Origin: Cupriavidus sp. 2SB
Lineage (GTDB): Bacteria; Pseudomonadota; Gammaproteobacteria; Burkholderiales; Burkholderiaceae
Assembly: GCF_005503625.1 (NCBI RefSeq)
Contig: NZ_SCMX01000011.1
Coordinates: 1-64,000 of the forward strand
Length of the DNA stretch: 64,000 nt
Direction of reading: 5' to 3'
This document shows positions 41,071 through 49,467 of this stretch, one piece after another. A model generated the notes under the pieces. The model saw only the letters and a program-made list of their open reading frames with translations, did no database searches and had not been told where the DNA came from. The stretch's first letter is position 1. Every line of letters starts with the position of its first letter. Both the position numbers and the translations under genes were made by a program.

Positions 41071-43382
41071 AGCTGACGCTTGCCGGATTCCACGGGATCC
41101 GCGATGGTATGCATCGTGATAGCGTCACCGTCGACCTGTCGACGCTGCCCGGCGGCCTGATCGCCCTTGTCGGCCCCAACGGGGCAGGGAAGACGACGAT
41201 CATGGATAACCTGCATCCGTTTCCTATCATGCCGAGCCACGCGAGCAAGATGTCGGCCGACGCGTTCTCGTACTGGGACCATCTCTGCGCCCCGCGCGCA
41301 GAGAAGGACCTGGAATGGGAGCATGGCGGCAAGACGTACCGCTCCGCGTTCGCTTTTCGTAACCCTGGCAAGAGCCGGAAGGCCGAGTATTACCTGTTTG
41401 AGAAGCACGCCGATGGCGATTGGAAGCCGGTGCAACTGGCCGACGGCACGCTGTCGGACGGCAAGGCGGACACCTACAACCGGTGTCTCGAAACCGTCTT
41501 GGGGTCTCTCGAGGCGTTCTTCACCAGCGTTTTTTCTGCTCAAAACAGGCGGCCGCTCGCCAGCTATCAACCTAGCGAGATCAAGAAGCTGCTCGCCGAG
41601 CTGCTCGGGATCGATCACTTGCGCGACTTGTCGGCGAAGGCAGGCGAGGTCGCCAAGCTGCTTACCCGCTCGCTCGACACCCTGCAGCGCGACGTGCTGA
41701 CCCTCACGGGCAAGCGCGATCGGGCAGTGGTCGTGGCGCGCGAGATCCGGCAGATGGGTGAAGGCCTGGACGCCGAGCGAAATGCACGTGACAGCGAAAC
41801 AGCGAAGGGTGCGAAGCTGCTGCAGGAGCGCGCGACGCTGGCGGCGAAGCAGGCCGCCAATGCCGGTACCGAAGCGCGGTTGCGGGAACTGAACCAGCGC
41901 AAGGGCGAGTTGGACCAGCGTGCAACATCGCTGACCAACGATGAACAGGTCGCCGCCGGACGTGTTACGACACGCCGGCGCGATTTGGATCGGCAAGTGG
42001 CAGGCCATCGTGCGGTATTGGCGGAGGCCGCAGACATTGAGGCGGCATCCGGCGAACGAGACGTTCTGCAACTGGCTATTGGCCGGAGGCAGGACGAAAT
42101 TGCCAGCCAGCGCGCGATCGTGGAGAAGCTCGACGCCGTTCAGGTCGAGCACGCGGCGCTGAGTACAGAGCTCAAGGGCCTGGAGCAGCAAGGCGTTGCA
42201 GGTGCGAAGTTGGCCGATTCGTTGAAGCTGCAAGCCGAGGTCATCGAAGCGGTCCCATGCCGTGATGATCCCATGCACGCCACGTGTCCGTTACTGGCAC
42301 ACGCTCGTAATGCCAAGGTGAAGCTCGGAGAGCAGGTGGTGTCGGTGAAAGCACTGCGCGAAAGCTATCGAAAGAAGCTGGAGCAGGTGCAATCGATGCA
42401 AGGTTCGCTATCTGAGCGTGCCACGGCACGCGCTGCACTGTCGGCATTGGAGGCTCACCTGGTTCGTGATCAGCAACTGCTGCAGCGACTCACGGCAATG
42501 GCTGCCAAGAAGCCGTTGCTGGACGCCGCGCGTGAAGGACTGGCGCAGGCCGAACGCGATCTGACGGCATTGAGCGAGGAGGATGCGTCACGCATTGAGC
42601 GCCACAAGCGCGATATCGCGGACGTGCAATCCCAAGTCGAAGCGGTGCGTCGGGAACTGGCGACGCTGGCCACGGAGGACGTGACCGGCATACTGGCCCA
42701 CATGGACCGCCAGATTGCCGCCAGCCGGGAGGCTGTCGCTGCGATTGCCGGCCGGATTGAAGCGTTGATTCGGCAGGAGAGCATGCTCGTGTCCGAGCGC
42801 GAGCGTCTGGATGTTGAGCTTGTCGGCATGCCGAACCTCGAAGCCAAGGCGCAGGCGCTGTCCGACCAGATTGCGCAGTGGAAGCTGCTCGCGAAGGGCC
42901 TGGGCAACGATGGCGTGATCGCGCTGTCTATCGATGACGCGGGCCCGGCGATCACTCAGATCGTCAATGACTTGCTCCTGGCCTGCTACGGACCGCGATT
43001 CACCATCGCGATCCAGACACAGACAGCGCTGGCCAGCGGCGAACTGCGCGAGGGCTTCTCTATCAACGTGATCGACGCTGACAACGACACCACGAAGGAG
43101 TTTGGCGTGATGTCGGGTGGGCAAAAGGTCTGGATCAACGAGTGCCTGACGCGCGGAATCGCCCTGTATCGGGCGCAGGATGCGCAGCAGCCTTTCCAGA
43201 CGTTGTTCACCGATGAAGCGGATGGCCCATTGGATCCGGAGCGCAAGCGCGCCTTCATGAAGATGAAGCGCGAGGTGCTGCGGGTCGGCGGTTATGAGCG
43301 GGAGTACTTTATCTCGCAGACGCCAGACCTGGTGGACGACGCCGATGGCGTCATCGATGTCGTTGCGCTGGCGCTGCAGTAG
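41058..43382 (+). CDS. sbcC: SbcC/Rad50-like AAA+ ATPase
   Basis: 774 residues from the ATG at 41058 (MRPLKLTLAGFHGI). Walker A ALVGPNGAGKTTIMDN lies near residue 37. A long coiled coil occupies about residues 180-600 (rich in Glu, Arg, Ala, Leu). Near its middle CRDDPMHATCPLL takes the place of the zinc hook, but the spacing is C-x8-C instead of CxxC. The signature FGVMSGGQKVWINE and Walker B TLFTDEADGPLDPER close the ATPase. Works with the SbcD-like nuclease on DNA ends. Confidence 0.85.
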   Translation: MRPLKLTLAGFHGIRDGMHRDSVTVDLSTLPGGLIALVGPNGAGKTTIMDNLHPFPIMPSHASKMSADAFSYWDHLCAPRAEKDLEWEHGGKTYRSAFAFRNPGKSRKAEYYLFEKHADGDWKPVQLADGTLSDGKADTYNRCLETVLGSLEAFFTSVFSAQNRRPLASYQPSEIKKLLAELLGIDHLRDLSAKAGEVAKLLTRSLDTLQRDVLTLTGKRDRAVVVAREIRQMGEGLDAERNARDSETAKGAKLLQERATLAAKQAANAGTEARLRELNQRKGELDQRATSLTNDEQVAAGRVTTRRRDLDRQVAGHRAVLAEAADIEAASGERDVLQLAIGRRQDEIASQRAIVEKLDAVQVEHAALSTELKGLEQQGVAGAKLADSLKLQAEVIEAVPCRDDPMHATCPLLAHARNAKVKLGEQVVSVKALRESYRKKLEQVQSMQGSLSERATARAALSALEAHLVRDQQLLQRLTAMAAKKPLLDAAREGLAQAERDLTALSEEDASRIERHKRDIADVQSQVEAVRRELATLATEDVTGILAHMDRQIAASREAVAAIAGRIEALIRQESMLVSERERLDVELVGMPNLEAKAQALSDQIAQWKLLAKGLGNDGVIALSIDDAGPAITQIVNDLLLACYGPRFTIAIQTQTALASGELREGFSINVIDADNDTTKEFGVMSGGQKVWINECLTRGIALYRAQDAQQPFQTLFTDEADGPLDPERKRAFMKMKREVLRVGGYEREYFISQTPDLVDDADGVIDVVALALQ

Positions 43383-43405
43383 GTCCGGCGCCATTCGTTA
43401 ACCAC

Positions 43406-43441
43406 ATGCCCGCTTCCCGAAAGGGAGCGGGCATTTCTTTT
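43406..43441 (+). terminator. Rho-independent terminator
   Basis: GCCCGCT.CCC-GAAA-GGG.AGCGGGC followed by ATTTCTTTTG. Confidence 0.85.
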
Positions 43442-43448
43442 GTCTCCA

Positions 43449-43661
43449 ATGTCTAAGGAATGTCTTGAAGATGTCTTCGCCCAACTCCGGGCCGAGGGCA
43501 TCGAGAGCTACTGCCAACAGATCTGCGGCGGCGGCTACTGCGGCACTGGACCAGTTTGCCAGTACGGCATCGATGCCAAGACTGAAATGCCGGTTGGCTT
43601 TTATCCCCCTTCCGAAGGGCTGCTCTTGAGCGCCCTCGATCCGTTAATCATTCAGGCATAG
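43449..43661 (+). CDS. Small cysteine-rich protein
   Basis: 70 residues from the ATG at 43449. Cysteine spacing C-x3-C-x4-C-x5-C (CQQICGGGYCGTGPVC) suggests a metal or disulphide knot. No signal peptide. Only a weak RBS lies in front and the ATG follows the terminator closely. No family recognised. Confidence 0.5.
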   Translation: MSKECLEDVFAQLRAEGIESYCQQICGGGYCGTGPVCQYGIDAKTEMPVGFYPPSEGLLLSALDPLIIQA

Positions 43662-43679
43662 CCCAGTTACACCGAAAAC

Positions 43680-43964
43680 ATGTCTAAGGTATTCGTCACG
43701 GCCGAAGAGGCTGAAAAGTTGCTGCCGCGGCGCCGGAAGATCCACACGTTTATCCGCATCTTTGGATGGCAGGGTGACAACATGGATCGCGAGGCGCTGC
43801 TAAAAGTGTTCCAGTCTGCCAAGAACGTTGAGGTCTCCCAAGACGCCGCCTGCTTCGATCACTACCTTGCGGTAAAGATCGACGGCATGGTGACGTACAT
43901 CGAGACCAACCTGAAGGCGCTGGCCAAGTTCGGTCTGCTGCCTCCCGGCCGCAAAGCCGCCTGA
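43680..43964 (+). CDS. Hypothetical 94-residue protein
   Basis: Begins MSKVFVTAEEAEKLLPRRRK. Alpha/beta, soluble, with KIHTFIRIFGWQGDNMDREA in the first half. It lies 18 nt after the small cysteine-rich protein gene and is probably co-transcribed with it. No family recognised. Confidence 0.5.
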   Translation: MSKVFVTAEEAEKLLPRRRKIHTFIRIFGWQGDNMDREALLKVFQSAKNVEVSQDAACFDHYLAVKIDGMVTYIETNLKALAKFGLLPPGRKAA

Positions 43965-44001
43965 CGGACTTGGCGGAATCCAAGTTCGTTGCAATACCTA
44001 C

Positions 44002-44044
44002 ATGCCTATGCATCCCATCCGGGGCGCATAGGCATTTTCCTTTT
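44002..44044 (+). terminator. Rho-independent terminator
   Basis: ATGCCTATGC (44002-44011) with GCATAGGCAT (44026-44035), then TTTCCTTTT. Confidence 0.85.
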
Positions 44045-44099
44045 CGCTTCCGCGATGTTCTGTGACGACGAGACGCCGTCGGTCGACACGCTATTTCAA

Positions 44100-44146
44100 C
44101 CCAACGGGACCAGTGCCCGTTGGGTGCTGGTCCTTATCGAGGACCA
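44100..44146 (+). promoter_or_regulatory. Twin-hairpin leader with Shine-Dalgarno in stem
   Basis: Stem 1: CCCAACGGG-ACCAGTG-CCCGTTGGG (44100-44124), perfect 9 bp. Stem 2: TGGTCCT-TATCG-AGGACCA (44128-44146), with AGGA in the stem and the ATG 2 nt later. This is one of the clearest examples. Confidence 0.82.
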
Positions 44147-44147
44147 T

Positions 44148-45920
44148 ATGGAAACCATTTCTCTATTTCCGCAGGGCGCATGCGACCCGGTGGACCGTAA
44201 GGCCGACAAGGCGATCGCAGCCATCGTCGCCTTGTTCGCCGCCCGTCATCCTGTCGTCGTTGCGTACAGCGGTGGCAAGGACAGTAGCGTCGTCGCAGCC
44301 CTTGTATTGCATGCTGCGCTATTGCATCACAGCGCCGGCGGCAAGCCGATGGTTGTCGTGACCACGGGAGACACCCTCGTGGAGTCCCCGGAAGTCGCGC
44401 AACACTATCGCGCGGAGCTGCGCCGTATGCGCGCATTCGGGAAGGCGCATGGCATCACTGTATCGGCGCATATCGTCACGCCGTCGCTGGCGTCGACATT
44501 TCAGGTGAAGGTGCTCTCTGGTCGTGCGTTGCCAAGCTTTCCTGGCGCGCAGGGCGACTGTTCGACCGACCTCAAAATCGGGCCGCAGCGGAGCTTTCGG
44601 CGGAGGCTATTTCGTGAGCTTGAACAGCAGGGGCTCGCGGAACCGGTGACCTGCCTCGGCAGCCGATACGATGAAAGCACGCGACGTGCGGCCGGAATGC
44701 GGTTGCGGGGAGACACTGACATCACGGCTTCACGCAACAAGGATGGTGACCTGGTCATCAGTCCGGTGGCCCATTGGAGTGATGACGACATTTGGGAAGC
44801 CGTGGGGCTGTATGCAGGCGATGCGCGACCTGGGTACTCGGATTTCGAAGAAATGCGGCGGATCTATGCCCATTCCGTCGGGACTTCGTGTGCTGTCGTG
44901 GCTGATGCGATACTGGACGGTAGCGGTACCCGGCGGCAAGGCAAATGTGGTGCGCGCCTGGGCTGTCACGTCTGCCAGATGGCCGAGGACAAGAGCCTCG
45001 CAAACATGGTGGCGTACGACGACCGGTACGCGTATGCCGCAGGCCTGCAAAAGCTGAATCGCTTCATCCGGGCGACTCGGTACGATTGGTCGCGGCGCCA
45101 CTGGATCGGTCGCACCATTCGAGGTGGCTACATCCGGGTGATGCCCGATACGTACCATCCCTCGATGTTGCGGGCGCTGACTCGCTACATGCTGCAGTTG
45201 GATTTCGACGAGCAGCGACGGGCTGCAGGCGTTGGCGAGCGACCAAAGTTTCAGTTGCTGCCCCTCGACATGATGATCGCAGTCGACGCAATGCAGTCGC
45301 TGAACGGAGTTGCGAGGCCTTTCGCAGCCTGGGCCGACCTTCGGGACATTCAGGTTCGCGGAGTCCGGTACGACGTGCCGGAAGTGCCCGACGCTCCGCA
45401 GTCTGCGATGCCGATCGCACGATACTTGCACGTCGGCAGCGAATGGGACGACACGGCTCCCGATGCCGATTGGACCGGATTGCGCGATCCTATGCGTGAG
45501 GCCTTGACGGAGGGGAGTGCTTGCCAGTCGAATCTGACAATTGCGGCGGACGGGCGGGCAGTGCTGGACTTTCAGACGGCCCAGCAGTTTGACGTCGACG
45601 CCGAAGCTGCGCACCTCATTGCGGAGTTCGAGACTGATCGGCTGCTTGATATGCACGACGCAGACGGCGGGCCAGGCTCAGTGACGGCGGGGTATCGCTG
45701 GTACGCGAACTACGGCTGTTTGACGCTTTCTCACGCGCAGAAGGTCGAGCACGACGATATCGCTCGACGAACTGCGTTTAAGGACCGCCTGGGTCTGACA
45801 CTGAGCTACGACGTCAAGAACGTCGTGGCCAGGTCTGTCTCGCTTGAGGAGCTCCCACCTACGGCGAGTGCCCATTGGGGACGCTATGGTAGTGAACAGG
45901 CGCAACTTGCCCTTTGCTAA
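44148..45920 (+). CDS. DndC/PAPS-reductase-like adenosine-phosphosulfate family protein
   Basis: 590 residues. The PP-loop VVAYSGGKDSSVVAALVL (about 37-54) binds ATP. Cysteines CSTDLKIGPQ and GCHVCQMAEDKS lie where DndC and PAPS reductases hold catalytic or iron-sulphur cysteines. CLGSRYDESTRRA is the usual second motif. The C-terminal 250 residues are not typical of PAPS reductase and resemble the long DndC-like plasmid proteins. No dndB, dndD or dndE genes are in the window, so phosphorothioation is not established. It could modify sulphur in a nucleotide or RNA. Confidence 0.8.
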   Translation: METISLFPQGACDPVDRKADKAIAAIVALFAARHPVVVAYSGGKDSSVVAALVLHAALLHHSAGGKPMVVVTTGDTLVESPEVAQHYRAELRRMRAFGKAHGITVSAHIVTPSLASTFQVKVLSGRALPSFPGAQGDCSTDLKIGPQRSFRRRLFRELEQQGLAEPVTCLGSRYDESTRRAAGMRLRGDTDITASRNKDGDLVISPVAHWSDDDIWEAVGLYAGDARPGYSDFEEMRRIYAHSVGTSCAVVADAILDGSGTRRQGKCGARLGCHVCQMAEDKSLANMVAYDDRYAYAAGLQKLNRFIRATRYDWSRRHWIGRTIRGGYIRVMPDTYHPSMLRALTRYMLQLDFDEQRRAAGVGERPKFQLLPLDMMIAVDAMQSLNGVARPFAAWADLRDIQVRGVRYDVPEVPDAPQSAMPIARYLHVGSEWDDTAPDADWTGLRDPMREALTEGSACQSNLTIAADGRAVLDFQTAQQFDVDAEAAHLIAEFETDRLLDMHDADGGPGSVTAGYRWYANYGCLTLSHAQKVEHDDIARRTAFKDRLGLTLSYDVKNVVARSVSLEELPPTASAHWGRYGSEQAQLALC

Positions 45921-45930
45921 GTCCCTTCAA

Positions 45931-45967
45931 AAAGCCCCGGCGTCCTTGCGACGTTCGGGGCTTTTTC
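45931..45967 (+). terminator. Rho-independent terminator
   Basis: AAAGCCCCG..CGGGGCTTT with an inner GCGTC..GACGT stem, then TTTCC. The stretch 45968-46240 holds no gene I can support. Confidence 0.85.
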
Positions 45968-46244
45968 CTTGTGAGGCTAGGCCGGATATCGCCCCCGCCC
46001 ATGTATCTGTTACGGGGAGGCAGCTAACAGCCGACAAGTGTCCGACATCCGTGAGCTCCGGTTCCGGCCCCTGGTGGCTGGACGTCCCTTTTCAGTCGGG
46101 CAATTGGCCCGCCGCCGATCGCGCAATTCCGACCCAATGCGGTTTCGAACCTGTTTCATGGCTGTGCTCAGCGGAGGCTGGCATACAGTCCGGGTAAATC
46201 AGCGGTAGACTTCTGCGTCATGCACAAAGGACGAGCGATTAACA

Positions 46245-46688
46245 ATGATTACAAAAGCTAAGAATCTTAGTTTCCAGTTACTGTCCGGGCTGGTGGTTGT
46301 CTTAGCCGTTGCCGGCTGCGCCTCGACGAACGTCATAACCGACACTGCAGCACCTGTTCCAGCCGACCGTATCTACGCTACAGCTCTGAGCGAAGCCACG
46401 CCGGGAACCGTCCCAGTTGTTTTCAAGCGGGACACGTTTCCCGGTCACTATTATCTGATGAGTGTCTTTGTGGACGGAAAGCAAGTCGCACGAATTGGCA
46501 GCGGAGAGAAGCTGGTCGTCAATCTTGCGCCTGGTCGATACGTATTTGGCGTGGCGGCAACCTCTGTAGACAAGGCGCCAGATCGCGAGATTGCTGTGAC
46601 AGTGACTGAACAGTACCACCCGATTTTGCGACTGTCGCTCGTAGCAGTGGGTTGGGGCGGCTGGAAAATAACGGAGGCGAGTCAATAG
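46245..46688 (+). CDS. Predicted lipoprotein
   Basis: 147 residues. LLSGLVVVLAVAGCASTN contains a lipobox (LAVAGC). The mature part (YYLMSVFVDGKQVARIGSGE, LVVNLAPGRYVFGVAA) has the beta pattern of DUF2846-like lipoproteins that bind or present a ligand at the envelope. Function unknown. Confidence 0.6.
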   Translation: MITKAKNLSFQLLSGLVVVLAVAGCASTNVITDTAAPVPADRIYATALSEATPGTVPVVFKRDTFPGHYYLMSVFVDGKQVARIGSGEKLVVNLAPGRYVFGVAATSVDKAPDREIAVTVTEQYHPILRLSLVAVGWGGWKITEASQ

Positions 46689-46777
46689 GGCAACCTTGCG
46701 GATCGCCAACCCATGCCGGCATTTGGCCGGACCGAAATAGCTTAGCGAGAAGCCCGCGCTTCGTGCAATAGGAATTG

Positions 46778-47836
46778 CTAGTCTGCGGCCTTTGCTGCGA
46801 CCTCGTAGCGCTGGCGTTTGTGATAATTCTTTGGCGCGATGGTGTTGAGAATCGCGCAGGACGGGCACCAGTGGCCGGCCTTTACCCCTGACGGCGTCGC
46901 GTCCCATACGTGGCCGCGATGGCATTCCCACTTGAGCTTCGCTTTGCCGGTGTGGTAGGTGCTGGAGAGACAATTCCCGCCGCGCTCCCGCGCCAAGGCA
47001 CGCATCGCTTCGATGCCCAGCCTCTGTCCCTCGTTGCGGCAAAGGCGGCACCCACCTCCCTGGAGGACGTTATTGCCGAGTGCCTTCCATTCGTGGCCGG
47101 CCTTGCATCGGAAGCGGTAGGTTGCGGCCGTTCCATGATAAGTGGCGCTCAAACATTGGCCGCCGTGGTCGCGCGCGGCGCCTCGTATACGTGTCAGGCC
47201 GTCAGTATCAGTACGCTGCGCGCCAAGTCTGGTATCGGTACAGGCTCGGCACCAGTTCCCCTGCTTGAGAACCTTATAGCCCATCCCCTCCCACCTGTGG
47301 CCAGCCGCGCATTCGAACGGGTAATGATCGCGCCCGGTCTTCCACTCGGCCGCGAGGCACTTGCCACCGTGCTCGGCGGCCTTTGCGTGCAGGTCTGCCA
47401 ACCCGTACTTTGACGGCTTCCTTTGGGGGATTGAGACCGCGGGCTTGCCAGCGCAACGGGGGCACCAATAGCCCGCCAATATGCTTCGGCCCTCCGGCGA
47501 CCATTCATGTCCGTTCTCACAGCGTATCCGGTGGATCGCTGCGCCACCAAGAAATCCGCCTTCGTTCAGGCACTGGCCGCCGTAAGCTGCCACGAGCCCG
47601 TCGAACTTTTCTGCGACGCTGGCGCGGCTGCATTCTGGGCAACCTGATTCCTTGTATAGGACACCGTAGGCAGCTCGCTCAAAACGATGCCCATTGGCAC
47701 ATTCCAGAGGAATCTTGGCGCTGACGCCAGGCCAATCCGTCGCGTGACAGGTGAAGCCCTGTTGAATGGCGGTGGCGTGGAGCCGGGCGAGTGCCGCCGC
47801 CGCGCGTTGCGACGTTTTGGGACTGGCTTGTTTCAC
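46778..47836 (-). CDS. Protein of tandem zinc-ribbon repeats
   Basis: 352 residues built from about five copies of a 60-residue unit. Each has the pattern GG.CLS..Y, then C..GH.W, a short loop and G.WC..C, for example GGQCLSATYHGTAATYRFRC followed by GHEWKALGNNV and GCRLC. Every unit supplies four Cys/His ligands, so about five zinc ribbons in a row are expected. Similar repeats occur in nucleic-acid binding and homing-type proteins, but no catalytic domain is present. Monocistronic, convergent with the lipoprotein gene. Confidence 0.7.
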   Translation of the reverse strand: MKQASPKTSQRAAAALARLHATAIQQGFTCHATDWPGVSAKIPLECANGHRFERAAYGVLYKESGCPECSRASVAEKFDGLVAAYGGQCLNEGGFLGGAAIHRIRCENGHEWSPEGRSILAGYWCPRCAGKPAVSIPQRKPSKYGLADLHAKAAEHGGKCLAAEWKTGRDHYPFECAAGHRWEGMGYKVLKQGNWCRACTDTRLGAQRTDTDGLTRIRGAARDHGGQCLSATYHGTAATYRFRCKAGHEWKALGNNVLQGGGCRLCRNEGQRLGIEAMRALARERGGNCLSSTYHTGKAKLKWECHRGHVWDATPSGVKAGHWCPSCAILNTIAPKNYHKRQRYEVAAKAAD

Positions 47837-47873
47837 TGTGCGACGGACTATCGATTCTCAGACTGAGAGAATC

Positions 47874-48311
47874 CTAGCATCCCATCCGGTACTGTTGGTC
47901 GCGGATTCCGCGGTGCTGCTGACGCAAGTTGTCTAGCCAGGACACGGAGTTGGGGCGCCGCATCGCAGCCTCAACGGCCCTGGCCTGATCGGCTAGCGCA
48001 TCGCATGCTGCTGCCTGGGGCTGGTTCTGCACCGACGTGGTCATTGCGATGGCGTTCGGTGGCGCTGATCGAGCCGTGCTGGCGCGGGCATCGAGAAACT
48101 CCTGCTCCTGCCGGCGGACGCCTTCACTTTTGCCGATAGTCGAGACCGTGCCAACGGCGGGACTTGCGACCGGTGTAAAACCGGTCGGACAGTACAGGTC
48201 CTGCGTGTACAACACTCGGCTGGCGCGCTGGCATTTCGTAAATGCATGGGCTGTGCCCACCGAGGCGCCGATCAAGGCAAGGGCAGCCAAGCGGCTAATT
48301 ACTCGGCCCAT
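47874..48311 (-). CDS. Hypothetical secreted protein
   Basis: I choose the ATG at 48311 (MGRVISRLAALALIGASVGT), which gives a signal peptide cleaved after AHA and 145 residues. The mature part begins with a Cys-containing segment (CQRASRVLYTQDLYCPTGF) followed by a charged helical region. It overlaps the small membrane protein upstream by 13 nt. Likely periplasmic. Family unknown. Confidence 0.55.
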   Translation of the reverse strand: MGRVISRLAALALIGASVGTAHAFTKCQRASRVLYTQDLYCPTGFTPVASPAVGTVSTIGKSEGVRRQEQEFLDARASTARSAPPNAIAMTTSVQNQPQAAACDALADQARAVEAAMRRPNSVSWLDNLRQQHRGIRDQQYRMGC

Positions 48312-48409
48312 GCGTAGCTCGGGTCGTTGGTGATAATCCAGCGCAGGCCCGCAAAAAGCGCGGCCAAGAGGGTGAGGGCGTAGAGAGCCCATGCGAGGGT
48401 TGTGACCAT
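48299..48409 (-). CDS. 36-residue single-pass membrane protein
   Basis: From the ATG at 48409: MVTTLAWALYALTLLAALFA, then a short hydrophilic tail. Coupled by overlap to the secreted protein gene. A longer N-terminal extension is open but not membrane-like, so the shorter form is preferred. Confidence 0.45.
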   Translation of the reverse strand: MVTTLAWALYALTLLAALFAGLRWIITNDPSYAWAE

Positions 48410-48495
48410 GCTGCGTCTCCCGGTGTTGTTCAATTCGTTTGATCCGGAAATTCGAGCTGCGAGTATGGCGTAGCAAGCCTGAGACGGCCTCCCGG

Positions 48496-49425
48496 CTAAA
48501 GAGGGGGGCAATCCTGGCTAACGGGTACGTCGATTGTTGCGGCGATTCGTTCAACCGTTCGGTTGCTGGCCAGACCAAGCCGCTCCGTGACTGTGTCGGG
48601 CGCAACGCCACGAATCAACAACCGCCGGCAGTAGGTGTTTCGCAGAATGCGCGGGCCCATGTCGTCAGCCTCGTGGCCAATGGTGGCGAACGCCTCACGC
48701 ACGATCTTGCCAAGGCTCATGTCGGTGATCGGTGTGCCCGTGCGTTTGAGGGAGAAGAGGAGGTCGCCATCGGCTGGCCAGCTTCGGCGAGCATAGAGCC
48801 AGGCGCTCAGAGCTGCCACCGCAAATGGATCCAGATGGATGGTGCGGGATACTTTCGGCGGCCGCGCCGGCACGTGGAGATACGGAGGTGATGCGTGCGG
48901 ATTCAGATCCTGAATACAGGCAGCACGGCCCTCGCTGGCCGTCACGCCGGTGCCGAGATACAGCGCGACGATCGCCCGCTTCTGCAGCGTGGCCGGATCG
49001 TCGTGCGGCTGTGGCCGTACGAAGTCCTGCATATCCCGGTCGACGTGTTGGGGAAGGAACAGAACATCGGGGTCTTCGCCGGGCCAGTACTGACCGAGGA
49101 CGAGGTCACTGGCAGGGTTGGCATCTCGAACACCGATGGCCACCAAATGCCTGCAAAGGCGATCGATGAGCTTGAGATAGCGCATGCGCGTCGCCGGCGA
49201 GTAGTTTGCGGCATCGCCATCGAGCCAGAATCCGTCGAGAACATCGGCGCCGAAGCCGGCCAGCGTGGCACCGCGGCCGACCAGGTATCGGTGGAACCTG
49301 TCGAACATCGCCCGGTGCTGAACGATGGATTGCTGGGAGAACGGTCGCCGGTCAGCGCCAGCGGCTTCGCGCGTCTGCCAGTCGGCGTAAGCGCGCGCAG
49401 GGTCAAGGTGCCAAAGGGTATCCAT
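48496..49425 (-). CDS. Tyrosine recombinase-like protein with altered catalytic residues
   Basis: 309 residues with SAM-like N-terminal core-binding region (SQQSIVQHRAMFDRFHRYLV) and a catalytic-domain-like C-terminal half. The box I arginine is replaced (GTGVTASEGR where LR is expected). In box II, RILRNTYCRRLL keeps the arginine but lacks both histidines. The final LGH..Y motif reads LGLASNRTVERI, without histidine or nucleophilic tyrosine. It is probably a DNA-binding protein derived from an integrase, or uses another mechanism. Divergent-type relatives are widespread on Burkholderiales plasmids. Confidence 0.72.
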   Translation of the reverse strand: MDTLWHLDPARAYADWQTREAAGADRRPFSQQSIVQHRAMFDRFHRYLVGRGATLAGFGADVLDGFWLDGDAANYSPATRMRYLKLIDRLCRHLVAIGVRDANPASDLVLGQYWPGEDPDVLFLPQHVDRDMQDFVRPQPHDDPATLQKRAIVALYLGTGVTASEGRAACIQDLNPHASPPYLHVPARPPKVSRTIHLDPFAVAALSAWLYARRSWPADGDLLFSLKRTGTPITDMSLGKIVREAFATIGHEADDMGPRILRNTYCRRLLIRGVAPDTVTERLGLASNRTVERIAATIDVPVSQDCPPL

Positions 49426-49467
49426 AGGCCGAATTTATATACTGAAAGTTGCGTTTCCCGACAATCT

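Noticed and set aside
44055-44090. GACGACGAGACGCCGTCGGTCGACAC as a ninth 5' element copy
   Set aside because: It has GACGC and TCGACA parts but neither the hairpin order nor the ATCGAC sequence; spacing to the leader differs.
44148-45920. Complete Dnd phosphorothioation system
   Set aside because: Only a DndC-like protein is present; no dndB, D, E or restriction genes occur in the window.
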